This document shows, in pieces, positions 16,643-25,658 of a stretch of 64,000 bases of DNA. The notes below the pieces were generated by a model, which saw nothing but the letters and a program-made list of their open reading frames with translations, was not told the DNA's origin and did not search any database. The stretch's first letter is position 1, and every line of letters starts with the position of its first letter. Source of the DNA: PALSA-270 sp963770915 (GTDB taxonomy: Bacteria > Acidobacteriota > Terriglobia > Terriglobales > Acidobacteriaceae); NCBI GenBank assembly GCA_963770915.1, contig CAVYRG010000001.1, positions 2,108,001-2,172,000 on the forward strand, written 5' to 3'. A program made the translations under genes and the position numbers.

Positions 16643-19087
16643 ATGACTTCCCGCACAGGATTCCTTATCACGGCGGCGTTGCTTTGTCATCTGCTGTTCG
16701 CGCATGCGCTAGTTACCAGCCAGTTGCTTTCCTCGGAATCACCCGCTTCCGAGCAGGCCGGGCCTGCCATTCCACGCGCGCTGGAATACCAGGACGTCAC
16801 CATCACCGCCATCACCCAGGAACAGCAGGGACAGATGTCAAAGCTCCACGGCGATGTTGTGATTCGCTTCCGGGATTACACGCTCCGCGCTGACCAGGCG
16901 ACCTACGACAAGGACAGCGGCGAAGCCACCGCAGACGGCCACGTGGTGCTCGACGGCGGATTCAGCGACGAACACCTTGAGGCCAGCCACGCCAGCTATA
17001 ACATCCGAACGGAAGTGGGGCGCTTTGACAACGTGCGTGGCAGCATCGGCATCCATTTGCGCGGCGCCCGGCTGATGTTGACCTCCTCCAACCCGGTCTC
17101 CTTTTCGGGAAAGGTCGTTAAGAAGACAGGCCCGGACCATTACATCGTCTACGACGGCACCATCACCGCGTGCGAACTGCCGCGCCCGAAATGGCAGTTC
17201 CGCGCTCAGCGGATCACCGTGGACGTGGGCGGAAATGCCCACATCTATCACAGCAGTTTTCGTCTGCTGGGAGTTCCGATTTTCTATTTTCCCTACGCGA
17301 CTCATCCCGTAGAAAAGGTCCGGCAGTCGGGCTTTTCGCTGCCTGAAGTTGGAACCTCCTCGACGCGCGGCAAGGTGCTGGGCGAATCCGCTTACTGGGC
17401 GATCAACCGCAGCATGGATATCTCAGGCGGTCTGCAGTATTTCTCCGCCCGCGGCTGGGCTCCGCGGGCTGAGTTTCGCGCCCGGCCAAGCCCGGATTCA
17501 TTCGTGGACCTGAATTACACGGCCGTATTTGACCGGGGAATTGATGGGATGAATCAGGGCGGGCAGGAAGCTCGTCTCAATGCGCAGGCCATGTTTCCTA
17601 TGAATTTTCGTGGCGTGACGAACATCGATTACCTCACCTCTTATGTGTATCGCCTGGCTTTCAACGAAGAATTTACCCAGGCGGTGAACTCGGAAGTCAA
17701 GTCCCAGGCTTTCCTGACCAATAGCAGCAATGGCTTCTATAGCAATGTACTGACCGAGCGCTATCAGGATTTCGAGAGCACGACGGCAGGCGACGTGGTC
17801 GCTATTACGCATGCTCCGAGCTTCGAGTTCGCCAGCCAGGATCGAGAACTTGGCCACTCTCCCGTTTACTGGTCTTATGATGCCGAGGCGGGAGGGCTCT
17901 CGCGGAGCGAGCCGGGATTCCACACCGCGATGCTGGTCGGCCGGATCGACGTGAATCCAACTTTCTCCCTGCCGCTGCTGATCGACGGATGGTCCCTGCG
18001 CCCGGAGATCTCTTTGCGAGAAACGTTTTACAGCCAGCAGCTCGCGCCAGGCGCTTCGGGAATGTTGGGCGTGGCCAGCAGCGACCCCATCAACCGCAAA
18101 GCTTTGGAAGGCTCCATCGAGGTACGTCCACCGGCAGTGGAACGGGTCTTTGCCGGGCAATTTATGGGCCGCAAGTGGAAGCATGTCATTGAGCCTCGCG
18201 CCACGTATCGATACGTCACCGGGATCAACAATTTCGCCGACCTTTTGCGTTTCGACGATCGCGACATTTTGAGCAACACTAATGAAGTGGAATATGGGCT
18301 CGTCAACCGGTTGTATGCCAAACGCGTCTCCGGAGGCTCCGGGGATTGCGGCCAAAAAGGCATGCCTGGACTGGCTGTGGGTGGGCTGGCGCCGGAAAGC
18401 CAAGTCCCGTGGGAGCAGTCCACGCTGCCCCAGGAATGGCCTTGCCAGGACGAACCACAAGTGAAAGAAGTCGTGACGTGGGAGCTGGCCCAGAAATACT
18501 ACCTCGACCCAACGTTTGGCGGAGCGCTAGTCCCCGGAATCCGCAATGTCTTCGCGGCGACCGTCGATTTGACCGGTATTGCGTTCCTGAATGACGCGCG
18601 CCGGTTTTCGCCACTCATCTCGCGCCTGCGATTTCAAACCAATTCCCGCACCGACGTGGAATGGGACCTGGACTATGACGTCAAGAAAGGACGCATCGCA
18701 GCCAGCACCGCGTTATTCAACTATCGCGCCGGCCCGTTCACGTTGGGGGGCGGCAACGCGTTTCTACAGACTCCGCTCGAGCCCGCCCTGCCCACTCCTT
18801 TGCCCGGGCCTCAGCGCTTCGATCAGTTCCGGGTGCTGGCCGGGTACGGCCATACCGACAAGCCGGGGTTCAGCGGAGCGGTGAACTTCGGGTTTGACGC
18901 GCACTTGAACTTTTTGCAATACGCTTCGGCGCAAGTGGCCTACAACTGGAACTGCTGCGGCGTGAATATCGAATACCGCCGCTTCGCCCTCGGCGCGGTA
19001 CGCAACGAAAACCAGTTCCGCTTCACCTTCGCACTGGCCAACATCGGCGCGATCGGGAATCTGCGGCGGCAGGAAAGACTGTTCTGA
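16643..19087 (+). CDS. lptD: LptD-like LPS-assembly outer-membrane protein
   Basis: 814 residues. A signal peptide (LITAALLCHLLFAHALVTSQ) is followed by an OstA/LptA-type beta-jellyroll (about 45-180): VTITAITQEQQGQMSKLHGD, YTLRADQATYDKDSGEATAD. The rest is the LptD barrel with VPIFYFPYATHPV near residue 215 and a C-terminus ending in LRRQERLF. It would insert lipopolysaccharide into the outer leaflet together with LptE. No lptE, lptA or lptC is nearby. The periplasmic Cys pairs of the E. coli protein are not obvious; a few Cys are scattered (CGQKG, CQDEP, NCCGVN). Confidence 0.85.
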   Translation: MTSRTGFLITAALLCHLLFAHALVTSQLLSSESPASEQAGPAIPRALEYQDVTITAITQEQQGQMSKLHGDVVIRFRDYTLRADQATYDKDSGEATADGHVVLDGGFSDEHLEASHASYNIRTEVGRFDNVRGSIGIHLRGARLMLTSSNPVSFSGKVVKKTGPDHYIVYDGTITACELPRPKWQFRAQRITVDVGGNAHIYHSSFRLLGVPIFYFPYATHPVEKVRQSGFSLPEVGTSSTRGKVLGESAYWAINRSMDISGGLQYFSARGWAPRAEFRARPSPDSFVDLNYTAVFDRGIDGMNQGGQEARLNAQAMFPMNFRGVTNIDYLTSYVYRLAFNEEFTQAVNSEVKSQAFLTNSSNGFYSNVLTERYQDFESTTAGDVVAITHAPSFEFASQDRELGHSPVYWSYDAEAGGLSRSEPGFHTAMLVGRIDVNPTFSLPLLIDGWSLRPEISLRETFYSQQLAPGASGMLGVASSDPINRKALEGSIEVRPPAVERVFAGQFMGRKWKHVIEPRATYRYVTGINNFADLLRFDDRDILSNTNEVEYGLVNRLYAKRVSGGSGDCGQKGMPGLAVGGLAPESQVPWEQSTLPQEWPCQDEPQVKEVVTWELAQKYYLDPTFGGALVPGIRNVFAATVDLTGIAFLNDARRFSPLISRLRFQTNSRTDVEWDLDYDVKKGRIAASTALFNYRAGPFTLGGGNAFLQTPLEPALPTPLPGPQRFDQFRVLAGYGHTDKPGFSGAVNFGFDAHLNFLQYASAQVAYNWNCCGVNIEYRRFALGAVRNENQFRFTFALANIGAIGNLRRQERLF

Positions 19088-19101
19088 GAGCATCACCTCG
19101 C

Positions 19102-19110
19102 TGATAAAAT
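19102..19110 (+). promoter_or_regulatory. larE extended -10 box, leaderless promoter
   Basis: TGATAAAAT (TG, one base, TAAAAT) ends seven bases before the ATG. No Shine-Dalgarno sequence lies in between (ACCCTTC). Start of transcription would coincide with or nearly touch the start codon. Confidence 0.55.
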
Positions 19111-19117
19111 ACCCTTC

Positions 19118-19954
19118 ATGGGCCCTAATGTTTCGGCCAAACAAACCGCCCTGGAACAGAAGTTGCGCGACTTGGGCAGGGTCCTGGTCGCCTATTCGGG
19201 CGGCGTGGACTCCGCTTACCTCGCCTGGGCTGCGCGGCAGACTCTCGGCCACGGCATGCGCGCGGTAATCGCCGATTCTGCCAGCTTAGCCCGCACTCAT
19301 CTGGCGGAGGCCATGGCTTTCGCGCAGGAACATGGGATTCCGCTGGAAGTCGTCTCGACCCGCGAACTGGAGCGCCCCGAGTATGCGCGCAACGACGCCT
19401 CCCGCTGCTTTTACTGCAAGGACGAACTGTTCACGGTGATGGAAGCATTGCGCAGCGCGCAGGGCTTCGACACCATCGCCTATGGGGTCAACGTCGATGA
19501 CCAGGGCGATTTCCGCCCAGGCCAGCGTGCCGCCCAGCAACACCATGTCGCGGCGCCGTTGCTGGAGGCGGGACTGACCAAGCAGGAAATTCGCGAATTG
19601 GCACAATCTGCCAAGCTTCGGGTTTGGGATAAACCTGCCTCCGCCTGCCTTTCCTCGCGCATCGAGTACGGGCGGCCGGTCACGCGAGAAGCGCTCAGCG
19701 CGGTCGAACAAGGGGAAGACGCTCTGCGTGGGTTCGGCTTCCGCCAGTTTCGGGTTCGGCATCACGGCGAGACCGTGCGTATTGAAATCGCCCGCGACGA
19801 ACTCCCGCGCGCCCTGGACCCAGCAATGGTCGCGGAATTCGTTCGCATCTTCAAATCCCTGGGTTTTCTTTTCGTGACCCTCGATCTGGAGGGTTTCCGC
19901 TCCGGATCGATGAATTCCCTGCTCTCTGCCGAGGAACTGACGCGCAGGCGCTGA
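19118..19954 (+). CDS. larE: LarE-type ATP-dependent sacrificial sulfur transferase
   Basis: 278 residues. The PP-loop is SGGVDSAYLAWAA (about residues 24-36). The catalytic-Cys segment is KPASACLSSRIEYGRPVT (about 172-189), in line with LarE, where this Cys gives up its sulfur. A further Cys pair (RCFYCKDEL) near 100 may matter for variants that bind an Fe-S cluster and spare their own Cys. LarE makes the nickel-pincer cofactor of lactate racemase and related enzymes. No larA, larB or larC is seen in this window, so its client is elsewhere in the genome. Confidence 0.88.
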   Translation: MGPNVSAKQTALEQKLRDLGRVLVAYSGGVDSAYLAWAARQTLGHGMRAVIADSASLARTHLAEAMAFAQEHGIPLEVVSTRELERPEYARNDASRCFYCKDELFTVMEALRSAQGFDTIAYGVNVDDQGDFRPGQRAAQQHHVAAPLLEAGLTKQEIRELAQSAKLRVWDKPASACLSSRIEYGRPVTREALSAVEQGEDALRGFGFRQFRVRHHGETVRIEIARDELPRALDPAMVAEFVRIFKSLGFLFVTLDLEGFRSGSMNSLLSAEELTRRR

Positions 19955-20034
19955 TCGAAGGAAGAACCCGCCCTAAGCCCCGCTCTGCAGCGGTTTCGCT
20001 GGGGACGTTGTGAGATAATCAATCGTTACTCTCC

Positions 20035-20979
20035 ATGCACAGGCGGGTCCTAGTGGCGCTTTTTCGACGTTCTCTTGTTCTCTCCGTCCTCATTTGTGTG
20101 GGTTGCTCGGCGCAGTCGGCGCCCTCAGGCATCGAGATGCGCATCGAGCGGCAAGTGCGCACTTTCTACAGCATTCCTCCCGATGTAAAAATTCTGATCG
20201 GCCCGCGTAAGGCGAGCGAGTTCCCCGGCTACGACGCGCTAACCATCACCTTCAACGGCGGCGAGAAGGCAAAGAGCTATGATTTCCTTCTGTCCAAGGA
20301 CCAGAAAACCCTGCTTCGCATGACCAAGTTCGACCTCACCGAAGACCCCTATGCCGCCATCATGAAGAAGATCGACCTCAGTGGACGGCCGGTGCGGGGC
20401 AACAAGAATGCGAAAGTCATCGCCGTGAATTACGATGATTACGAATGCCCATTCTGCGCTCAACTGCATGAGACTTTGTTTCCTGCGCTGATGAAGGAAT
20501 ACGGCGACCGCGTGCAGTTCGTGTACAAGGATTTTCCGCTCGAGGAAATTCATCCCTGGGCTATGCATGCCGCGGTTGACGCCGACTGTGTTGCGACGCA
20601 AAGTTCGGATGCCTATTGGGATTTCGTCGACTATCTCCATGCCCATCGGGATGAGGTGAACGCCAAAAAGAGCCGGCCCGAACAGTTCGCGGAATTGGAT
20701 CATTTGGCCTCCGACCAAGGGCAGAAGCACAGTCTGGATGCGGCAAAGCTGGAAGCCTGCCTGAAGGCGCAAAACGAAGATGCCGTTAAAGCCTCGATCA
20801 AAGAAGGCGAATCGCTCGGGGTAGAAGCTACCCCGACGTTGTTCGTTAATGGGGAGAAGGTGGATGGGGCCCGGCCCATTGCCGACCTGAGGGCGGTCTT
20901 CGACCGCGTCTTGCTGCAGGCGGGCGTTACGCCGCCCGCGCATCCGGACGCCCCTACCGTAGCGGCCGCCGGTAAATGA
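20035..20979 (+). CDS. Exported DsbA-like thioredoxin-fold protein
   Basis: 314 residues. A basic N-terminus and hydrophobic stretch (RSLVLSVLICVGCSAQ) form a signal, with a Cys that may be lipidated though the lipobox is imperfect. A small N-terminal domain (about 30-115) precedes a DsbA/Thioredoxin_4 domain: VNYDDYECPFCAQLHETLFP with active-site CPFC at 138-141, a helical insert, and the cis-Pro loop in GVEATPTLFVNGEKVDGARP. It should form or isomerise disulfides in the periplasm. It lies just ahead of a SurA-like foldase, and both serve protein folding outside the cytoplasm. Confidence 0.85.
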   Translation: MHRRVLVALFRRSLVLSVLICVGCSAQSAPSGIEMRIERQVRTFYSIPPDVKILIGPRKASEFPGYDALTITFNGGEKAKSYDFLLSKDQKTLLRMTKFDLTEDPYAAIMKKIDLSGRPVRGNKNAKVIAVNYDDYECPFCAQLHETLFPALMKEYGDRVQFVYKDFPLEEIHPWAMHAAVDADCVATQSSDAYWDFVDYLHAHRDEVNAKKSRPEQFAELDHLASDQGQKHSLDAAKLEACLKAQNEDAVKASIKEGESLGVEATPTLFVNGEKVDGARPIADLRAVFDRVLLQAGVTPPAHPDAPTVAAAGK

Positions 20980-21049
20980 TTCCGTCGCAATTTATCTCGG
21001 GACCCCGTGTATGGAGAAATACGCGAACATTCGCTCGCGTGGAGGGGGA

Positions 21050-22117
21050 GTGAAAACGTACTCACGATTTCGCTACGGCGCGACAGGGCTGCTTGCCGCT
21101 GGCCTACTCACATTCTCGATAGGCTGTAGTGGCAAGAAAGGCAGCAGCGACCTTGCCGCGGTTGTGGATGGCCACAAGATCTACCGCTCCGAACTGGAGA
21201 AGTACTACGAGAACCAGACGACTGGCTCTGACCAACAGCCCAAAGGAGAGCAGGCGGCAAGCCTGCGCCTGAACATTCTGCGGGAGCTGATTGATAACGA
21301 AATCCTCATGCACCGGGCGGAAAAGCTGGGGTTGCTGGCCACCGACGATGAGGTGGACCGCCGCCTGACGGAGATCAAGCAGCCTTTCAGCAATGAGCAG
21401 TTCGAGGCCCGCCTGAAAGAGCGGAAGATCACGCTCGACGACTTTAAGCGCGACATCCGCCGCTCGCTCACGGTAGACAAAGTGCTGAACAAAGAAGTCA
21501 CATCCAAGATTAACGTCTCCGACCAGGACATCAGCACCTACTACAACACTCACAAGTCGGAATTCAACTTCATTGAACCGCAATATCACCTGGCGCAGAT
21601 TTTTGTCACTCCGGGGCCCAATCCCCAGCTTCACAACCAGAACAACAAGGCGCAAAACGAAGGCGAGGCGAAAAAAAAGATCCAAACCGTCTTGAACCGC
21701 CTGGATAGCGGCGATGATTTCGGCACGCTGGCGATGAATTACTCGGAGGACACGGAAACCGCCAGCAACGGCGGCGACCTGGGATTTACGCCCGAATCTG
21801 CCCTCCGCAACACCGATCCCGCCACGCAGGCTGCGGTGCTAAACCTCAAGCCCGGCCAGTACACGCCAATCATTACCGTGATCAACCCGGCGACCAAGCA
21901 AGTGGTGGGCTACCGCATTGTGAAGCTGGTCGCCAAGGAACCGGCCGGACAGCGGGAATTCTCCGATCCCCGGGTGCAGCAGGCCATTCGGGCTGAGCTT
22001 CGCGATCGCCGGGAACAACTATTGAAGGCGGCCTATTACGAAGTCCTGCGCGACCAGGCCAAAGTCGAAAACTATTACGCGCAAAGCATCATCGATAGCA
22101 ACGGCGCGGCGCAGTAG
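21050..22117 (+). CDS. SurA/PrsA-type peptidyl-prolyl isomerase
   Basis: About 355 residues from GTG 21050, chosen because GGAGGGGGA lies directly upstream; an in-frame ATG 39 bases earlier has no binding site. The sequence VKTYSRFRYGATGLLAAGLL leads to IGCSGKKG, a lipoprotein-like signal. A SurA_N domain (VVDGHKIYRSELEKYYENQT through LTVDKVLNKEVTSKI) is followed by a parvulin domain (about 190-300: YHLAQIFVTPG, YSEDTETASNGGDLGFT) and a C-terminal helix. It assists outer-membrane and secreted proteins to fold. Eight bases separate its stop from the converging BCCP gene. Confidence 0.88.
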   Translation: MKTYSRFRYGATGLLAAGLLTFSIGCSGKKGSSDLAAVVDGHKIYRSELEKYYENQTTGSDQQPKGEQAASLRLNILRELIDNEILMHRAEKLGLLATDDEVDRRLTEIKQPFSNEQFEARLKERKITLDDFKRDIRRSLTVDKVLNKEVTSKINVSDQDISTYYNTHKSEFNFIEPQYHLAQIFVTPGPNPQLHNQNNKAQNEGEAKKKIQTVLNRLDSGDDFGTLAMNYSEDTETASNGGDLGFTPESALRNTDPATQAAVLNLKPGQYTPIITVINPATKQVVGYRIVKLVAKEPAGQREFSDPRVQQAIRAELRDRREQLLKAAYYEVLRDQAKVENYYAQSIIDSNGAAQ

Positions 22118-22125
22118 CGGCGGAT

Positions 22126-22623
22126 TCACTCCACAATCGCGAGCACGTCGCCCGCGTTCACGTTGGCCCCTACTACGGCGACGATTTTCTCGACCACACC
22201 CTTTTTCGGCGACTTGATTTCGTTCTGCATCTTCATGGCTTCCATGACCAGAACGCCTTGCCCGGCTTCCACTTCCGCCTTTTCTTCCACCAGAACGCGA
22301 ACCACTTTCCCGGGCATGAGCGCGACCAGCCGGCGCGGGCCTTTCTCATCTCCACGCCCGGCAGGGCGGCTGCGCCAAGAACGCGGATCGCGCAAGTCCG
22401 CAGCATAGCGGGCGCTTCCTACCCACAGGTGGGTATCGGTAGCACTGCGTTCGCGCTTCACTTCATAGGCGCAGCCCGCGACCAGAATCGAGAGCACATC
22501 CGGCCGCCGCAGCAATGCATCCATCTGGACCTCCTGGCCATCCAATTTGCACTTCCAGCACCCGGCCAGCTGTTCAAGTTCCAGGCGGTAGCTCTTTCCG
22601 TCGATGGAGACGTCGTAGATCAT
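22126..22623 (-). CDS. Biotin carboxyl carrier protein
   Basis: About 165 residues from the ATG at 22623, nine bases after the accC stop; a longer open frame overlaps accC and is unlikely. The C-terminal 75 residues are a biotinyl domain with the biotin-accepting Lys in VLVMEAMKMQNEIKSP. The N-terminal half (MIYDVSIDGKSYRLELEQLA) resembles the BCCP piece of acyl-CoA carboxylases such as propionyl- or methylcrotonyl-CoA carboxylase more than AccB proper. It carries CO2-biotin from the AccC subunit next door. The carboxyltransferase partner is not adjacent. Confidence 0.85.
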   Translation of the reverse strand: MIYDVSIDGKSYRLELEQLAGCWKCKLDGQEVQMDALLRRPDVLSILVAGCAYEVKRERSATDTHLWVGSARYAADLRDPRSWRSRPAGRGDEKGPRRLVALMPGKVVRVLVEEKAEVEAGQGVLVMEAMKMQNEIKSPKKGVVEKIVAVVGANVNAGDVLAIVE

Positions 22624-22631
22624 GACGAGAT

Positions 22632-24131
22632 CTAGCCCAAAGCCTCTGCCCGTGCAGCCTTTTTCCACGCCGAACTCGCTTCTGTCGAAGGCGCCAAAGA
22701 ATTGGCGCCGGATGCGGGATCGAGAATGGCAAACACTCCGGCGGAAATCGCGGCCACTTTGGCGTGCTCTGCGGGAATCTCTGGAGGCGGAGATTTGAGC
22801 AGCCGGTCGAGGTAGCCGGTATCGACGTTTCCCGCCTGGAAGTCGGCATCCTTCAGAATGCGGCGGAACAGTGAAATGTTGGTCTTGATGCCGCCGACAA
22901 AGTACTCGTTGAAAGTGCGCACCAGCCGCGAGATAGCCTGCTTGCGGTCGCTGCCGTAGCCCACTAGCTTGGCGAGCAGCGGGTCATAGTCGATAGGAAC
23001 GGTCCAGCCTTCGTAGACTCCGCTGTCCCGGCGAATGCCGGGGCCTGAGGGCACCAACAGCAGAGTGATCTTGCCGGGGCTGGGGAAGTAGTTGTTATCC
23101 GGATCTTCCGCGTAGATGCGGCACTCAATGGCATGGCCGCGGAGGGTTACATCTTCTTGCCTGAACGGTAGTTTTTCTCCCGCAGCGATACGAATCTGCA
23201 GATGGACCAAGTCCAGTCCAGTGACCAGTTCCGTCACCGGATGCTCCACCTGCAGGCGGGTGTTCATCTCGAGAAAGTAGAAATTCTTTTCCCGGTCCAC
23301 TAAGAATTCGACGGTTCCGGCATTAGCGTAGCCGGCGGCCTTCGCTACGCGAACCGCAACCTCGCCCATGCGGCGGCGCAGATCAGGCCCGACCATAGGG
23401 GAAGGAGCCTCTTCCATCACTTTCTGATGGCGGCGCTGGATGGAGCATTCGCGCTCGCCCAGATAGACGGTGTTGCTATATTCATCCGCCAGAATCTGCA
23501 TTTCGATATGCCGCGGGTTTGCGATCGCTTTCTCAAGATAGACTTCGCCGTCGCCGAAAGCGCGCTGCGCCTCGCTTTGCGCCTCTTCCAGTGAGGATCG
23601 CAGCTGTTCCCGCTCCTGCACCAGCCGCATTCCCTTGCCGCCACCGCCGGCGGCTGCCTTGAGCATCACCGGGTATCCGATCCGGCTCGCGACTTCGTCA
23701 GCCTCCGAAAATGAAGCCAAGCCGTGAGACACTCCGGGCACGAACGGAACTCCGGCCTTCTCCATCGCGGCCCGCGCCCTGGTTTTCGATCCCATCATTT
23801 CCATCGAGGCGGCGGATGGGCCAATGAACTTCATGCCCGCATCGGCGCAGGCTTGCGCAAATTTCGGGTTTTCCGAGAGAAAGCCGTAGCCGGGATGGAT
23901 GGCCTCGGCCCCGCTGCGTTTGGCCACAGCGATGATCTTGGAGATGTTGAGGTAGGATTCCGAGGCCGCAGAAGGCCCTATGTGATAGGCCTCATCGGCG
24001 CGGCTGACGTGCAGGGAGGCGCGATCGGCATCGGAAAAAATCGCTACCGCCGCGACACCCAGTTCGCGGCACGCGCGTATGACTCGTACCGCAATCTCAC
24101 CGCGGTTCGCGATAAGAATCTTTTTGAACAT
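22632..24131 (-). CDS. accC: Biotin carboxylase subunit of an acyl-CoA carboxylase
   Basis: 499 residues. Starts MFKKILIANRGEIAVRVIRA; the ATP-grasp loop is KAAAGGGGKGMRLV (near residue 160); GERECSIQRRHQKVMEEAPS and FLEMNTRLQVEHPVTE hold the metal, bicarbonate and catalytic residues. ATP-dependent carboxylation of biotin on the BCCP encoded just downstream. Length is about 50 residues above plain AccC (about 450); the extra C-terminal tail (after RILKDADFQAGN) resembles the start of the BT domain seen in propionyl/methylcrotonyl-CoA carboxylase alpha chains. Could serve fatty acid synthesis or acyl-CoA breakdown. Confidence 0.9.
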   Translation of the reverse strand: MFKKILIANRGEIAVRVIRACRELGVAAVAIFSDADRASLHVSRADEAYHIGPSAASESYLNISKIIAVAKRSGAEAIHPGYGFLSENPKFAQACADAGMKFIGPSAASMEMMGSKTRARAAMEKAGVPFVPGVSHGLASFSEADEVASRIGYPVMLKAAAGGGGKGMRLVQEREQLRSSLEEAQSEAQRAFGDGEVYLEKAIANPRHIEMQILADEYSNTVYLGERECSIQRRHQKVMEEAPSPMVGPDLRRRMGEVAVRVAKAAGYANAGTVEFLVDREKNFYFLEMNTRLQVEHPVTELVTGLDLVHLQIRIAAGEKLPFRQEDVTLRGHAIECRIYAEDPDNNYFPSPGKITLLLVPSGPGIRRDSGVYEGWTVPIDYDPLLAKLVGYGSDRKQAISRLVRTFNEYFVGGIKTNISLFRRILKDADFQAGNVDTGYLDRLLKSPPPEIPAEHAKVAAISAGVFAILDPASGANSLAPSTEASSAWKKAARAEALG

Positions 24132-24235
24132 ATCCGGGACGACAGCGCTCGATGAAAGAGAACCAGCCAGCCGAACGCGTCATTGTACTGGAGTGGAATG
24201 CCGGAATGGTGGATTTCCGTAAACGAGCCAACCCA

Positions 24236-24260
24236 GGGGCCCCGTTGCTGTAGAGGCCCC
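24236..24260. terminator. GGGGCC hairpin between the TPR gene and accC
   Basis: Arms GGGGCC (24236-24241) and GGCCCC (24255-24260) with a 13-base loop, followed on the plus strand by GGTTTT. A second small palindrome TTTTCTCCAGAAAA lies next to it. It may end transcription of the leftward tonB-exb-TPR operon before accC, although the T-run is on the other strand. Confidence 0.4.
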
Positions 24261-24286
24261 GGTTTTCTCCAGAAAAGCTGGTAAGT

Positions 24287-25102
24287 CTACTGGCTTCCGG
24301 AATCCATGGTGATTCCGGTGTTGGTGGGTTGCTTTGCCGCCTTGGCCTTCTTGGTGGCCATGGTTCTGTCCACCCAATCATCCGCTGCTTTCAAGTCGGC
24401 AGCGCGAGCCTCCGGGTCATCGCATTGCAAATCAGCTCTTTCGCGGTACATCAAATTCATGTACGCCATCGCATCATCGTAGTCCTTCCGCAGATCGAGG
24501 GCTTTGTTGAGGGCGTCCATTCCATCCTGGATCAAAGACGTGTTCTTGACCTTGAGGTCATTGCACACTTTCTTGTCCTTGAGCGGCTCATCCGGCTTGA
24601 GGCCCAGCTTGGCGCGCTCTTCCATTCGGGGCTGGTATGCTTCGGTCCAGTCAATCACACCGATGGTGTAGTACGGCTCAGGGTCATTGGGATCAAGCTC
24701 GGTGGCCTTGCGGTAATACTCCTTGGCCATATCGAACTTCTTCATGTTCAAGTATAGATAGCCGATACCCTTGACACTGGTTATGTTTTTCGGATCCCGT
24801 TCCAGAACCGACTTGTAGGCGTCGATGGCCTGCTGGGCCATGCGGTTATTGTCTTCAGTGTCAGCCCCGGGAATGTATTGCTGGGTGTAGGCCGTGGCCA
24901 AATAAAGGCGAGCGTTGAGAAGGCTTGGGTCGAGCGAGATGGACTGTTGAAAGTGGTCGACAGCCTCTTCGTAGCGGGCGTTCTTAAAAGCCTGCACGCC
25001 CTTATTCAACTGGTCCCGGGCTTTCAACTTGTCGCATCCCGTGGTGGCGAGCAGCACCAGGCCCACCGCCGCCAGTACCAGCATTCGTGCGTTGATTTTC
25101 AT
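24287..25102 (-). CDS. TPR-repeat lipoprotein
   Basis: 271 residues. Signal peptide with a lipobox (LVLLATTGCDKLKARDQ), so probably lipid-anchored. Three to four tetratricopeptide repeats span about 30-160: GVQAFKNARYEEAVDHFQQS, AIDAYKSVLERDPKNITSVK, KFDMAKEYYRKATELDPNDP. The C-terminal part is helical and ends in a Lys/Ala-rich tail. It is the last gene of the tonB-exbB-exbD-exbD operon. A scaffold function next to the energy-transducing complex is plausible, but no function is known. Confidence 0.85.
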   Translation of the reverse strand: MKINARMLVLAAVGLVLLATTGCDKLKARDQLNKGVQAFKNARYEEAVDHFQQSISLDPSLLNARLYLATAYTQQYIPGADTEDNNRMAQQAIDAYKSVLERDPKNITSVKGIGYLYLNMKKFDMAKEYYRKATELDPNDPEPYYTIGVIDWTEAYQPRMEERAKLGLKPDEPLKDKKVCNDLKVKNTSLIQDGMDALNKALDLRKDYDDAMAYMNLMYRERADLQCDDPEARAADLKAADDWVDRTMATKKAKAAKQPTNTGITMDSGSQ

Positions 25103-25204
25103 CGAGTTATGCGTCTCCCTTGTCGGTCGGTGCGGTTGAATGGGCGAGGGGGCATAGACCGGGTTCGCCCCTAGTCGCCGATGGCGTTGGCAAAACCCGC
25201 TAGG

Positions 25205-25645
25205 CTAGCCTCCCGCCTCAATCTTGGCGGTGATGAGCCCAACCTTGTCCACGCCCGCGGCGTGCGCGAGATCAATCACGTCGGCGACGTCCATGAATGG
25301 AACATTGTCGTCGCCCTTCACGAACATGACTTTCTCGGCGCGCGTCTTATAGATGTCGGTGAGCCGCCCCTGCAAGTTGTCCCAAGTCACATCTTCCTGA
25401 TTGATCTTCAAGCCGGGTTGCTGGCCCGCTCCCCGGTCGATCAACTGCACCACGATCGTACGGTCCGGGGTGTTGTCCTGCTTCTGATTGGGCGGCGGAG
25501 GCTGCGGCACCAGGGCATCCAGGCCCTTGGGGGTCAACGGCGTAATGACCATGAAGATGATCAGCAGCACCAGTAGGACGTCGATGAGCGGCGTTACGTT
25601 AATGTTGGCGCTTTGACCGCCGCCCGCGCTGATTCCCATTCCCAT
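25205..25645 (-). CDS. exbD: ExbD/TolR-family protein (second copy)
   Basis: 146 residues. Short cytoplasmic start, then a single membrane helix in the form NVTPLIDVLLVLLIIFMVIT with the conserved Asp of the proton path, and a periplasmic domain ending in LAHAAGVDKVGLITAKIE. A Pro-rich patch follows the helix (LVPQPPPPNQKQ). The partner of ExbB in the motor that energises TonB. A second ExbD gene lies 13 bases upstream; the two differ in the periplasmic domain, so they may form mixed dimers or serve different clients. Confidence 0.92.
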   Translation of the reverse strand: MGMGISAGGGQSANINVTPLIDVLLVLLIIFMVITPLTPKGLDALVPQPPPPNQKQDNTPDRTIVVQLIDRGAGQQPGLKINQEDVTWDNLQGRLTDIYKTRAEKVMFVKGDDNVPFMDVADVIDLAHAAGVDKVGLITAKIEAGG

Positions 25646-25658
25646 ATCAATCTCTCCT

